Assembly (NCBI RefSeq): GCF_013407935.1
Contig: NZ_JACBZU010000004.1
Location: 248,001 to 312,000 of the forward strand
Direction: 5' to 3'
DNA from: Allomuricauda sp. ARW1Y1
GTDB taxonomy: Bacteria; Bacteroidota; Bacteroidia; Flavobacteriales; Flavobacteriaceae
Length of the DNA stretch: 64,000 nucleotides
The notes under the pieces were generated by a model. That model made no database searches and had not been told where the DNA came from. It saw nothing but the letters and a program-made list of their open reading frames with translations. Below are positions 45,970-53,964 of this stretch, in pieces. Numbering within the stretch: the stretch's first letter is position 1; the number at the start of each line of letters is the position of its first letter. The position numbers were made by a program, and so were the translations under genes.

Positions 45970-47052
45970 CTAGGCGTTGATGATTTTTTCTTGGTGGTTG
46001 ATGGATTCTTGGTGAATCGCCTTGAACATTTTCAAAACAAATTCTTCGCTCAAACCTCGCTGCTCGCCTTCCAAGATCATGTTGCCCAGAATAGCATTCC
46101 AACGGTTGCTTTGAAGTACGGCTACGTTTCGTTGTTTTTTCAATTCTCCAATCCCATCGGCAACCTTCATTCGTTTGCCCAAAAGATCGATCAATTGGTT
46201 GTCCAGTACATCAATTTGTGCCCTAAGGTTACTCAAACTGTTATTGTACTCTGCTTCCTCATCGGTTTCTTTTCGGATTCTAAGGTCTTTCATGATTTGC
46301 ACCAATGTTTTAGGGGTAACCTGCTGTGCAGCATCGCTCCAGGCATTGTCCGGGTCGTAATGCGTCTCTATCATCAACCCATCAAAGTTGAGATCCAATG
46401 CGGTTTGCGAAACATCAAAGACCATGTCGCGTTTTCCGGTAATATGGCTCGGGTCGTTAATGATGGGCAAATCAGGGAATTTGGTCTGCAATTCGATGGC
46501 CAATTGCCATTCTGGAATATTCCGGTATTTGGTTTTTTCGTAGGTTGAGAATCCTCTGTGGATCACACCCAACTTTTCAATATTGGCGGAGGACAACCTT
46601 TCCACAGCTCCCAACCAAAGCGAGAGGTCCGGGTTAACGGGGTTCTTGACCAAAACAACTTTATCCGTCCCTTCCAACGCATCCGCTATTTCTTGGACAA
46701 TGAATGGGCTTACGGTGGAACGTGCCCCGATCCACAGCAAATCCACGTCGTGCTCCAAAGCCAAGTCCACATGAGCCCTATTGGCAACCTCCGTAGCAGT
46801 TTTCAGCCCGGTTTCTTCCTTTACCTTCTGCAACCACTTCAAACCAATGGCCCCGACTCCCTCAAAGTTTCCTGGACGCGTTCTTGGTTTCCAGATTCCG
46901 GCACGGTAATAGCTCACATCGGTATCCTTTAGCTCGTGTGCTATTTTTAACACTTGGTCTTCGGTTTCCGCACTGCACGGTCCCGCTACTACCAAGGGAT
47001 GACCCAAGTTCATGTCATCCAACCATTTCCTCATTTCCTTTTTGTTTTCCAT
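45970..47052 (-). CDS. Bifunctional 3-deoxy-7-phosphoheptulonate synthase/chorismate mutase
   Basis: A 360-residue fusion. The N-terminal ~260 residues are a type I-beta (KDPS-like) DAHP synthase (VVAGPCSAETEDQ, WKPRTRPGNFEGVG, INDPSHITGKRD), catalysing the first shikimate step. The C-terminal ~90 residues are an AroQ chorismate mutase (LRAQIDVLDNQLIDLLGKRMKVADGIGELKK). In related fusions the mutase domain also gives feedback control. Last gene of the pheA-aminotransferase-tyrA operon, 8 bp after tyrA. Confidence 0.95.
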   Translation of the reverse strand: MENKKEMRKWLDDMNLGHPLVVAGPCSAETEDQVLKIAHELKDTDVSYYRAGIWKPRTRPGNFEGVGAIGLKWLQKVKEETGLKTATEVANRAHVDLALEHDVDLLWIGARSTVSPFIVQEIADALEGTDKVVLVKNPVNPDLSLWLGAVERLSSANIEKLGVIHRGFSTYEKTKYRNIPEWQLAIELQTKFPDLPIINDPSHITGKRDMVFDVSQTALDLNFDGLMIETHYDPDNAWSDAAQQVTPKTLVQIMKDLRIRKETDEEAEYNNSLSNLRAQIDVLDNQLIDLLGKRMKVADGIGELKKQRNVAVLQSNRWNAILGNMILEGEQRGLSEEFVLKMFKAIHQESINHQEKIINA

Positions 47053-47060
47053 AATACGTC

Positions 47061-47921
47061 CTATTTTTTTGTAAGTGGTATTCCTTTTAATATTTGTTTT
47101 ATTCTATTGGTATTGCTCATTTCTTGATGGACATGCTCAAAATCGTTGTCCAAAATCAGTTGTTTGAAAGCCGTAAGGTTCTGAATGTACTCCTCCAAAG
47201 TTTCCACCACATTGTCCTTGTTCTGTTCAAAAATGGGGGTCCACATATCGGGCGAACTTTTCGCCAAGCGAACGGTGCTCTCAAAACCACTTCCCGCCAT
47301 GTCAAAAATATCACGCTCATTTTTCTCCTTCTCAATAACTGTCTTTCCCAACATAAAAGAGCTAATGTGTGATAAATGGGAGACGTAGGCGATATGTTTG
47401 TCGTGCGCTTCGGGATTCATATACCGTATCCGCATTCCGATATCTTGAAAAATAGCCAATGCCTTTTCTTGAAGCTTGAATGCCGTTTTCTCCACCTCGC
47501 AAATAATCATTGTTTTGCCAGCGTACAACCCCTCCAAAGCTGCTGTGGGACCTGAAAACTCCGTTCCAGCGATAGGGTGACAGGCCATAAAGTTCCTTCG
47601 CTTGGGGTGCTCCGCGACCTGCTCACAGATCAAACGTTTGGTGGAGCCAGCGTCCATGACCACGGTTTCATCGCCAGAAGCATCCAATATCTTGGGCAAT
47701 TCGTTGACCAATACGTTTACAGGAATGCTCACGTAGACCAAATCTGCCGTAGCCAGTGAATCGTAGATTCCTTTTTTATCGATTATCCCAAGTTGTAAGG
47801 CCTCATCGAGATGGGCATCACTTGTGTCCACACCAATAATTTCCGCTTCGGGATGTAGTTTTTTTACATCCTTTGCAAAAGAACCGCCAATCAATCCAAC
47901 TCCTATAATGACTACTTTCAT
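47061..47921 (-). CDS. tyrA: Prephenate dehydrogenase
   Basis: Oxidatively decarboxylates prephenate to 4-hydroxyphenylpyruvate for tyrosine. The 286-residue protein has the NAD fold VVIIGVGLIGGSFAKDV at the N-terminus and the catalytic MACHPIAGTEFSGP with His, plus SHLSHISSFML. There is no fused chorismate mutase or ACT domain; the mutase is on the next gene. 3 bp after the aminotransferase gene. Confidence 0.95.
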   Translation of the reverse strand: MKVVIIGVGLIGGSFAKDVKKLHPEAEIIGVDTSDAHLDEALQLGIIDKKGIYDSLATADLVYVSIPVNVLVNELPKILDASGDETVVMDAGSTKRLICEQVAEHPKRRNFMACHPIAGTEFSGPTAALEGLYAGKTMIICEVEKTAFKLQEKALAIFQDIGMRIRYMNPEAHDKHIAYVSHLSHISSFMLGKTVIEKEKNERDIFDMAGSGFESTVRLAKSSPDMWTPIFEQNKDNVVETLEEYIQNLTAFKQLILDNDFEHVHQEMSNTNRIKQILKGIPLTKK

Positions 47922-47924
47922 ATC

Positions 47925-49067
47925 TTAAAATCTTGCAATGGCTTCTTTGATCCTTTCTTCTTTCACACATAGCGAAAACCTGATGTAGCCCTCACCATTG
48001 CTACCAAAAATGGTACCTGGCGCAATAAATATGTCCTTATCGTACAAGATCTGGTCTATAAATTCCTCGGATGGCAAAGCCCCTTTTGGCAGCTTGCACC
48101 AAACAAACATTCCCACTGCATTTTTATCGTAAGTACATCCTAAGGTATCCGCCAATTCAAACATCAATTCGCGTCTTGTGGAATACACCCTATCCAAGGC
48201 CTCGAACCATTCAGGGCCACTTTGCAAAGCAGCAATCGCCCCCATTTGAATGCCATAGAACATCCCCGAATCCATATTGCTCTTTACTTTCAAAATTGCC
48301 GTGATATGGGCTGCACTGCCCAGCACCATCCCCACACGCCATCCGGCCATGTTGAAGGTCTTGCTCAAACTATTGAGTTCCAAGGTATGTTCCTTTGCTC
48401 CCTCAATGGACAAAATACTGGTTGGATTGTTGGATAGCACAAAGCTGTACGGATTGTCGTTTACCAATAGGATGTTGTTCCTTTTGGCAAAATCCACCAA
48501 AGATTCCAATTGCTCCATGGTGGCGGTGGCGCCCGTTGGCATATGCGGATAGCTGATCCACATCAATTTTACTTTGGAGAGGTCCTTTTTAGCCAGTTCG
48601 TCCAAATCGGGAAACCAGCCCTTTTCCTCCTTTAGGTCGTAGGTGACCGGCACACCCCCCACTAAATTGGTCACGGATGCATAGGTAGGATACCCTGGGT
48701 TGGGAAGCAACACCTCATCACCTTCGTTCAAAAAAGCCATGCTGATATGCATGATGCCCTCTTTAGATCCCATTAAGGGCAAAATTTCAGAATCTGGCTC
48801 CACTGCTACATCGAACTTTTGCTGATAAAAATCGGCAATGGCCTTCCTCAACTGTGGCAAACCCTGATAGCTTTGGTACTGGTGCGCACCAGCATCGATA
48901 ATGGAATTCCGAAGCGTTTCCAATACCTGAGGGGATGGTGCCAAATCCGGGCTGCCTATCCCCATATTGATGATGGGCTTCCCTTGGGCCATTAATCCCC
49001 TAACCTCTCTCAACTTTTTCGAGAAGTAATATTCCTGAACGCTATTTAATCGATCCGCTGTTACCAT
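47925..49067 (-). CDS. Pyridoxal phosphate aminotransferase (class I/II), probable aromatic transaminase
   Basis: A 380-residue fold-type I aminotransferase. The PLP Lys lies in LNSLSKTFNMAGWRVG and the C-terminal Arg in GYIRFSLC should bind the substrate carboxylate. Close relatives are annotated as aspartate or LL-Dap aminotransferases, but its place between pheA and tyrA suggests it transaminates phenylpyruvate and hydroxyphenylpyruvate. It overlaps the pheA stop by one base. Confidence 0.9.
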   Translation of the reverse strand: MVTADRLNSVQEYYFSKKLREVRGLMAQGKPIINMGIGSPDLAPSPQVLETLRNSIIDAGAHQYQSYQGLPQLRKAIADFYQQKFDVAVEPDSEILPLMGSKEGIMHISMAFLNEGDEVLLPNPGYPTYASVTNLVGGVPVTYDLKEEKGWFPDLDELAKKDLSKVKLMWISYPHMPTGATATMEQLESLVDFAKRNNILLVNDNPYSFVLSNNPTSILSIEGAKEHTLELNSLSKTFNMAGWRVGMVLGSAAHITAILKVKSNMDSGMFYGIQMGAIAALQSGPEWFEALDRVYSTRRELMFELADTLGCTYDKNAVGMFVWCKLPKGALPSEEFIDQILYDKDIFIAPGTIFGSNGEGYIRFSLCVKEERIKEAIARF

Positions 49068-49894
49068 TACAACAATGCATTTTTATATTCTCCCAAAACC
49101 TTGAAATCCTCTGCCATGATCTGCATCAGGGATTTGGTTTTGGCAAAGTGCTCGTATTCATCAAAAGTGACATCTACAAAAAAGGCGTATTTCCAAGGAG
49201 TCTCGATTACGGGCAACGACTGGATTTTAGTCAGGTTCATGTTGCAATCGCTCATCACGTTCAACACAGTGGCCAAACTCCCCCTTTTGTGATCGGTGAT
49301 AAACCGTAGAGATGCTTTATTGATTTCCTCCTCCGGGAGTACTTTGTTCTGCTTTTTTAGGATGATAAATCTTGTGGAGTTGTTGACAATCGTCTGGATA
49401 TTGTCCGCGATAATTTCCAGATCGTAGAGGTCGGCAGCCATTTTAGGGGCAATCGCGGCAATATGCCCCAACCCTTCCTCTTGAATCCGCTTCGCAGTCT
49501 CAGCGGTATCCACACTTTCTACCAATTTGATCTGCGGATGGGCTTTGAAAAACTCTTTGCACTGCAATAACGCCATCGGATGCGAATGTACCTCTTGAAT
49601 GTCATCAAAGGTTTTTCCCTTCATCACCATAAGGTTGTGATGGATGTTCAAGTAATGCTCCCCGATTACGTGGATATTATTATGGTACACTAAATTGTAA
49701 TTGGGAATGATGGACCCAGCTATGGAATTCTCAATGGCCATAATGCCCTTATCAGCCGCACCTACCAACAAACTGTCGATTACCGCATCAAAGGAATTGC
49801 ATTCCAATAGTTCAATTCCTTCTCCAAAAAAATCGATGGCCACTTGATGATGGTTCGATCCTTTGATTCCTTGTATGGCGACTTTTAAAGACAT
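49067..49894 (-). CDS. pheA: Prephenate dehydratase with ACT domain
   Basis: Converts prephenate to phenylpyruvate. The 275-residue protein has the catalytic domain (about 1-180) with NSIAGSIIPNYNL and NNSTRFIIL (TRF at 174-176), and an ACT domain (195-275). The ACT motif that binds Phe in other PheAs (ESRP) reads QSLP at 225-228, so feedback control may differ. First structural gene of the operon, 225 bp after the start of a Phe/Tyr-rich leader peptide and an attenuator terminator. Confidence 0.95.
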   Translation of the reverse strand: MSLKVAIQGIKGSNHHQVAIDFFGEGIELLECNSFDAVIDSLLVGAADKGIMAIENSIAGSIIPNYNLVYHNNIHVIGEHYLNIHHNLMVMKGKTFDDIQEVHSHPMALLQCKEFFKAHPQIKLVESVDTAETAKRIQEEGLGHIAAIAPKMAADLYDLEIIADNIQTIVNNSTRFIILKKQNKVLPEEEINKASLRFITDHKRGSLATVLNVMSDCNMNLTKIQSLPVIETPWKYAFFVDVTFDEYEHFAKTKSLMQIMAEDFKVLGEYKNALL

Positions 49895-49910
49895 TCTTTT
49901 TGTATGTTAG

Positions 49911-49948
49911 ATCCCGAAACACCTTGCCTGCCGGCAGCAGTTCGGGAT
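49911..49948. repeat. Palindromic element in the pheA mRNA leader
   Basis: ATCCCGAA (49911-49918) and TTCGGGAT (49941-49948) are inverted repeats, enclosing a second palindrome CTGCCGGCAG. The element lies between the attenuator terminator and the pheA start. It resembles dispersed flavobacterial palindromes. No T-run follows, so it is not a second terminator. Confidence 0.65.
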
Positions 49949-49992
49949 GAATTCAATCATCAAATTGGCTGTTGCCAACTTGGATTTCATTC

Positions 49993-50022
49993 AAAAAAAA
50001 AGCCCCGATGTATCGGGACTTT
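49993..50022 (-). terminator. Attenuator terminator of the aromatic amino acid operon
   Basis: On the minus strand AGTCCCGA and TCGGGGCT form an 8-bp stem (one G-T) with loop TACA, followed by nine T. It lies ~100 bp before pheA and after a short leader ORF, so it stops transcription before the structural genes. Its 5' arm AGTCCCG is also complementary to CGGGACT inside the leader ORF (about 50056-50063), giving an antiterminator. Confidence 0.9.
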
Positions 50023-50048
50023 ATATAGTGGTTATACTTTAAACGTAT

Positions 50049-50120
50049 CTATAACAGTCCCGCTTCCCTCTCAAAAAAGAAGTAAAAATAAAAACGGTTC
50101 CAGAAATACGTGTTTGTCAT
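50049..50120 (-). CDS. Phe/Tyr-rich leader peptide of the pheA operon
   Basis: A 23-codon ORF, ATG at 50120 and TAG at 50049-50051. Six residues are Phe, three Tyr and one Trp, with the run FYFYFFF at codons 10-16. Codons 20-22 (GCG GGA CTG) overlap the strand that pairs with the terminator's 5' arm. A ribosome stalled on Phe or Tyr codons would leave this strand free to form the antiterminator; a ribosome at the stop would cover it and let the terminator form. No protein function is expected; the act of translation is the signal. Confidence 0.88.
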   Translation of the reverse strand: MTNTYFWNRFYFYFFFEREAGLL

Positions 50121-50335
50121 CTCATTGTTAATTGTCGGCTAATTTAGGTATTCAATTGGAAAGACCCAGAGATTCCCAAATTTTTTTTGATTTTTTTCAA
50201 AAAAGACATTTTCGCTGCACATTATTTTATAGAAATGATACTTTTTTACGAATACTGATGCTTCCATTAATTTCCATAAAAGCGTCGTCTCATTTTCTGG
50301 TTTTTGAAATGTAAGGTTTACAATGACTAAAAGTG

Positions 50336-50343
50336 TATTTTTG
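50336..50343 (+). promoter_or_regulatory. Candidate -7 promoter element of gldA
   Basis: TATTTTTG matches TAnnTTTG, 20 bp before the gldA ATG. The remaining ~215 bp back to the leader peptide start (50121-50335) is A/T-rich and holds no convincing gene; it must contain the divergent promoters. Confidence 0.5.
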
Positions 50344-50363
50344 AAATCAAAGAATTCAACGGA

Positions 50364-51257
50364 ATGTCCATCACTGTTCAGAACATTACAAAAACCTTTG
50401 GTACACAAAAGGCATTGGACAATGTCTCTTTTAGCATCAACAAAGGGGAAGTTGTTGGTTTTCTAGGCCCTAACGGTGCCGGGAAATCTACCATGATGCG
50501 GATTTTGACCACCTACTACAAGGCAGACCAAGGGGAGGCAGCCGTAAACGGATTTGATGTGTTGAACGATGAAAAATCCGTTCAACAAAGTATCGGATAC
50601 CTTCCAGAACACAACCCACTATATCTTGAAATGTACGTGAAGGAATATTTGGCCTTTAATGCAGATGTATATCAGGTGGATAAATCCAAAATCCAAGAGG
50701 TAATCGAACAAACCGGATTAACCCCAGAAGCACATAAAAAGATAGGTCAATTATCCAAAGGATACCGTCAACGGGTTGGGCTTGCGGCGGCCTTGCTGCA
50801 CAATCCCGAGGTCCTTATTTTGGATGAACCCACCACAGGGCTTGATCCCAACCAATTGATCGAAATCCGAAAATTGATTCGTGAGATAGGAAAGGAAAAG
50901 ACCATTTTACTTTCCACACATATCATGAAGGAAGTAGAGGCTGTTTGCGACCGTGTGATCATCATTAACAAAGGGCAATTGGTGGCCGATAAAAAGCTCG
51001 AGGAACTTCGCGAGGCAGAAGAACAAATCATCGAAGTGGAATTTGACTATCGGGTGGAGGAACAGTTACTGCAACAACTACCCGATGTTTCCAAAGTAAA
51101 AAATACCGGTGGTTTTATCTACGAAATCACTTTTGGCACTTCCAAGGACATGCGGCCTGCTGTTTTTGATTTTGCACACGACAATAAATTAAAGACACTC
51201 CAACTCAGCAGAAAAAACAAAAACCTCGAAAGCCTTTTCACCGAACTTACTTCTTAG
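50364..51257 (+). CDS. gldA: Gliding motility ABC transporter ATP-binding protein GldA
   Basis: ATPase subunit of the GldA-GldF-GldG ABC transporter, needed for gliding in F. johnsoniae. The 297-residue protein has Walker A GPNGAGKST, signature LSKGYRQRVG, Walker B LILDEPTTGLDP and the H-loop STHIM, then a C-terminal extension of ~80 residues typical of this subgroup. Full-length similarity is to GldA rather than to drug exporters. The partners gldF and gldG are not in the window; they are also unlinked in F. johnsoniae. Confidence 0.88.
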   Translation: MSITVQNITKTFGTQKALDNVSFSINKGEVVGFLGPNGAGKSTMMRILTTYYKADQGEAAVNGFDVLNDEKSVQQSIGYLPEHNPLYLEMYVKEYLAFNADVYQVDKSKIQEVIEQTGLTPEAHKKIGQLSKGYRQRVGLAAALLHNPEVLILDEPTTGLDPNQLIEIRKLIREIGKEKTILLSTHIMKEVEAVCDRVIIINKGQLVADKKLEELREAEEQIIEVEFDYRVEEQLLQQLPDVSKVKNTGGFIYEITFGTSKDMRPAVFDFAHDNKLKTLQLSRKNKNLESLFTELTS

Positions 51258-51323
51258 TTTTCCTGTTATCCGATTTGTGGGCAGAAGACCTCCGAATCAG
51301 ATGGAAAACCGTTCCAAATATGG

Positions 51324-51331
51324 TACTTTTG
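51324..51331 (+). promoter_or_regulatory. Candidate -7 promoter element of the PLP decarboxylase gene
   Basis: TACTTTTG matches TAnnTTTG, 22 bp before the ATG at 51354. No clear -33 TTTG is seen. Confidence 0.45.
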
Positions 51332-51353
51332 CAGTCCAGAAGATATTGGACAT

Positions 51354-52805
51354 ATGAAGAAGAACAGCGCCAGATTGGAACTTTCAAAAGAGGAAATGCA
51401 AAAATACGGGTATGAGGTTGTTGATGCTATTGTAGAACACTATGCCACACAAGCAGAGAAAATGCCCGTAGCTTCCGGCTCCCGCGAAGAAATGGACTCT
51501 TTGTTTTTGGAGGAGGCTCCCGAAGAGGGTTCCGACCCATCGCAGGTACTGCACTTTGTTTTGGAAAAGGTGATGACCAATAGTGCCAATATGGCCCACC
51601 CTAAATCATTTTCCTTTGTTCCCGGTCCCAGTAATTATATCAGTGTGATGGCGGATGCCTTGGCAACAGGCTACAATATTTTTTCTGGAGGATGGGCAGC
51701 CAGTCCGGCAGCAGCGGAGCTGGAAATTGTTACCATTCAATGGCTGTTGAAAATCTTTGGTTTTCCCAAGAAAAAGGGCGGGGGTATTTTTACCAGTGGT
51801 GGCTCCATGGCCAACCTTACCGCAGTAGTCACGGCACGCAGGATCAAATGTGGTGACGACTTTTCAAAAGCCGTCATCTACCTTTCCGATCAGGCACATT
51901 CTTCCAATATCAAAGCCATTCGTGCACTCGGTTTCAAAAAGGAACAGATTAGAATCATCCCTACCGACAACGAACTCAAGTTTTCCGTGAACAAACTGAA
52001 AAACTGTATTGCCAAAGATAGACTGGAGGGTCTTCAGCCATTCTGTTTGATAGCGACAGCGGGAACCACCAATACCGGAACTGTTGACCCCTTGGTAGAA
52101 TTGGGAAAAATCTGCAAGAAAGAGGATATCTGGTACCATATTGATGGTGCTTACGGAGGAGCGGCCATCTTATCCCAAAAGGGCAAGCAAGCTATGAAAG
52201 GTATCGAAAAGGCCGACTCCTTGACCGTAGATCCACATAAATGGTTCTTTCAGCCGTACGAAATGGGGTGCCTCTTGGTGCGAAACCATAAAAACCTGAG
52301 CCATACTTTTACCGAAAAGCCAGAATATTTAAGGGACATCGAGGGCAATACATCGGAGATCAATTTTTACGATCATGGTATCCAACTGACCCGAAGATTT
52401 AGGGCCTTAAAATTTTATATGTCCTTAAAAACCTTTGGTTTGAAGGAGTTCCGTGATGCCATTACCTACAATATTGATCTGGCCGAAGAAGTGGAAACCA
52501 TGCTTCGCGGCAGCAAAAGTTGGGAAGTGGTGTATCCGGCCACCTTGGCGGTCATCAATTTTAGGTACAACCCCATCAACAAAACGTACTCTGAGAAGGA
52601 GTTGGACAGCATCAACCAATACATTTCCGGAAAAGTGATGGAGTCGCGCAAGGCCATGCTTGTCACTACCATTTTGAACGGCCAAGTGGTATTGCGAATG
52701 TGCCTCATCAACCCGCGAACTACCATGAAAGACATCACCGATACTTTTGATTTGTGCAAAACCTATGCTCTTGAAATTGAGGAGCAGCTGGCCAGCAAGG
52801 TCTAA
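51354..52805 (+). CDS. PLP-dependent group II decarboxylase
   Basis: A 483-residue fold-type I decarboxylase. The PLP Lys lies near residue 300 in SLTVDPHKWFFQPYEMG; the cofactor site also shows GIFTSGGSMANLTAV, ATAGTTNTGTVDPL and WYHIDGAYGG. This set is typical of aromatic-L-amino-acid, glutamate and diaminobutyrate decarboxylases; the HKWFFQPYE context leans to the aromatic type, giving trace amines, but the substrate is not certain. Convergent with the serine hydrolase gene, the two stops overlapping by 4 bp. Confidence 0.88.
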   Translation: MKKNSARLELSKEEMQKYGYEVVDAIVEHYATQAEKMPVASGSREEMDSLFLEEAPEEGSDPSQVLHFVLEKVMTNSANMAHPKSFSFVPGPSNYISVMADALATGYNIFSGGWAASPAAAELEIVTIQWLLKIFGFPKKKGGGIFTSGGSMANLTAVVTARRIKCGDDFSKAVIYLSDQAHSSNIKAIRALGFKKEQIRIIPTDNELKFSVNKLKNCIAKDRLEGLQPFCLIATAGTTNTGTVDPLVELGKICKKEDIWYHIDGAYGGAAILSQKGKQAMKGIEKADSLTVDPHKWFFQPYEMGCLLVRNHKNLSHTFTEKPEYLRDIEGNTSEINFYDHGIQLTRRFRALKFYMSLKTFGLKEFRDAITYNIDLAEEVETMLRGSKSWEVVYPATLAVINFRYNPINKTYSEKELDSINQYISGKVMESRKAMLVTTILNGQVVLRMCLINPRTTMKDITDTFDLCKTYALEIEEQLASKV

Positions 52806-53908
52806 ACGGTTGGATGCTCAAAAAGAGCGTTGATTGCTTCATCCAAAATTGGCTGCACCTTGGGGTCGGTACAATTCATCAAAACAGCAATTACTTTTTT
52901 GTGCTGCGGATACACGAAAAGGTTGGTGTATGCGCCAACGCTATTGCCCACGTGACCCACAAAGGGCCTTCCTTTGGCATCTTGGCTCAGTTGAAATCCC
53001 AATCCATAATAGGTCGGTTTACCGTCAATGATTGTTGAAGTCAACAATTGTTCATAGGTCGCTTCTTTGAGCAACTTATGTTCCATGATGGCCTGTCCCA
53101 ATTTGCCTATATCCTCGCAGGTGGACAAATAGCCACCGCCTGCCAGTTTGTAGGTGTTATTTACCTCAACTGCCTTTGTAAAACCTAGTGCCCTTTTGGT
53201 GTAGAATTGGGCTATGTTCTCAGCTTTCTGCACGGACCGCTTTTGGGTGCCCAAACTGACATTTTCTGGTGGTGGAAACGTATTTTTCAATCCCAAAGGC
53301 ATCAAAATCTGCTCCTTTACATACTGCTGAAATGGAATTCCACTGGCTTCTTGCATGGCCAAGGACAACAATACAAAATCAAAGCTATTATACAGATAAC
53401 TGGTGCCGGGTTCAAAAAACAGTGGGTCGTTTTTAAAGATTTCAATCCCTTCTTTAATGGACAAATCCTGATTCAAAGCATATTCCTTTCCCCGATAGCC
53501 TCGAATACCAGCAGTATGGCCTACCAATTGGCGAAGCGTGAAATCATATTTCTTTTTGGGATAGTAGGGAACGTACTTGTAAAGGGATTCATCCAAATCT
53601 AACACACCATCTTCCACCATTTTACCTAGGGCGAGCGCGGTAACACACTTGGAAATACTTGCGATACGGAAAACCGTACGTTTGGGGTGTACCTTTTTTC
53701 GTTTTTCCAAATTGGCGAAGCCATATCCTTTTTCTAGTACGTTTTGCCCATCTTCCAAGATGGACACTGCCAATCCTGGCACTTTTTTTTCTGCGACCAA
53801 ATTGTGGAATAGCGCATCTGCCTTTTGCCATCCAACAAGTCCGTTCAAAGGTTGGACCTTTGGAAGAGGTGCAAAGAAATTTTTAATATGTGAAACGAAA
53901 TTTCCCAA
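52802..53908 (-). CDS. Serine hydrolase, class C beta-lactamase-like
   Basis: A 368-residue penicillin-binding-like hydrolase. The catalytic SxxK is S84-I-S-K87 in FRIASISKCVTALALG; the second motif is YNS in TSYLYNSFDFVLLSL (Tyr-x-Ser rather than Tyr-x-Asn), and the third is HVGNSVGAY near the C-terminus. These features fit the LACTB/EstB-like peptidase-esterase group rather than a true beta-lactamase. No clear signal peptide is present; the N-terminal FVSHIKNFFAPL is short and amphipathic. Confidence 0.85.
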   Translation of the reverse strand: MGNFVSHIKNFFAPLPKVQPLNGLVGWQKADALFHNLVAEKKVPGLAVSILEDGQNVLEKGYGFANLEKRKKVHPKRTVFRIASISKCVTALALGKMVEDGVLDLDESLYKYVPYYPKKKYDFTLRQLVGHTAGIRGYRGKEYALNQDLSIKEGIEIFKNDPLFFEPGTSYLYNSFDFVLLSLAMQEASGIPFQQYVKEQILMPLGLKNTFPPPENVSLGTQKRSVQKAENIAQFYTKRALGFTKAVEVNNTYKLAGGGYLSTCEDIGKLGQAIMEHKLLKEATYEQLLTSTIIDGKPTYYGLGFQLSQDAKGRPFVGHVGNSVGAYTNLFVYPQHKKVIAVLMNCTDPKVQPILDEAINALFEHPTV

Positions 53909-53964
53909 GAGTCAGTTTGAATATCGAAAATAAAGAGAAAAATGATGTTTTTTGAAAATCAATG

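Noticed and set aside
50139..50408. 89-codon open frame on the minus strand between the leader peptide and gldA
   Set aside because: It overlaps the gldA start, has no recognisable domain, and its translation is typical of A/T-rich spacer sequence.
52802..53908. Antibiotic-resistance beta-lactamase
   Set aside because: The motifs fit the broad serine hydrolase group (Tyr-x-Ser second motif, no clear signal peptide); nothing supports a resistance role.
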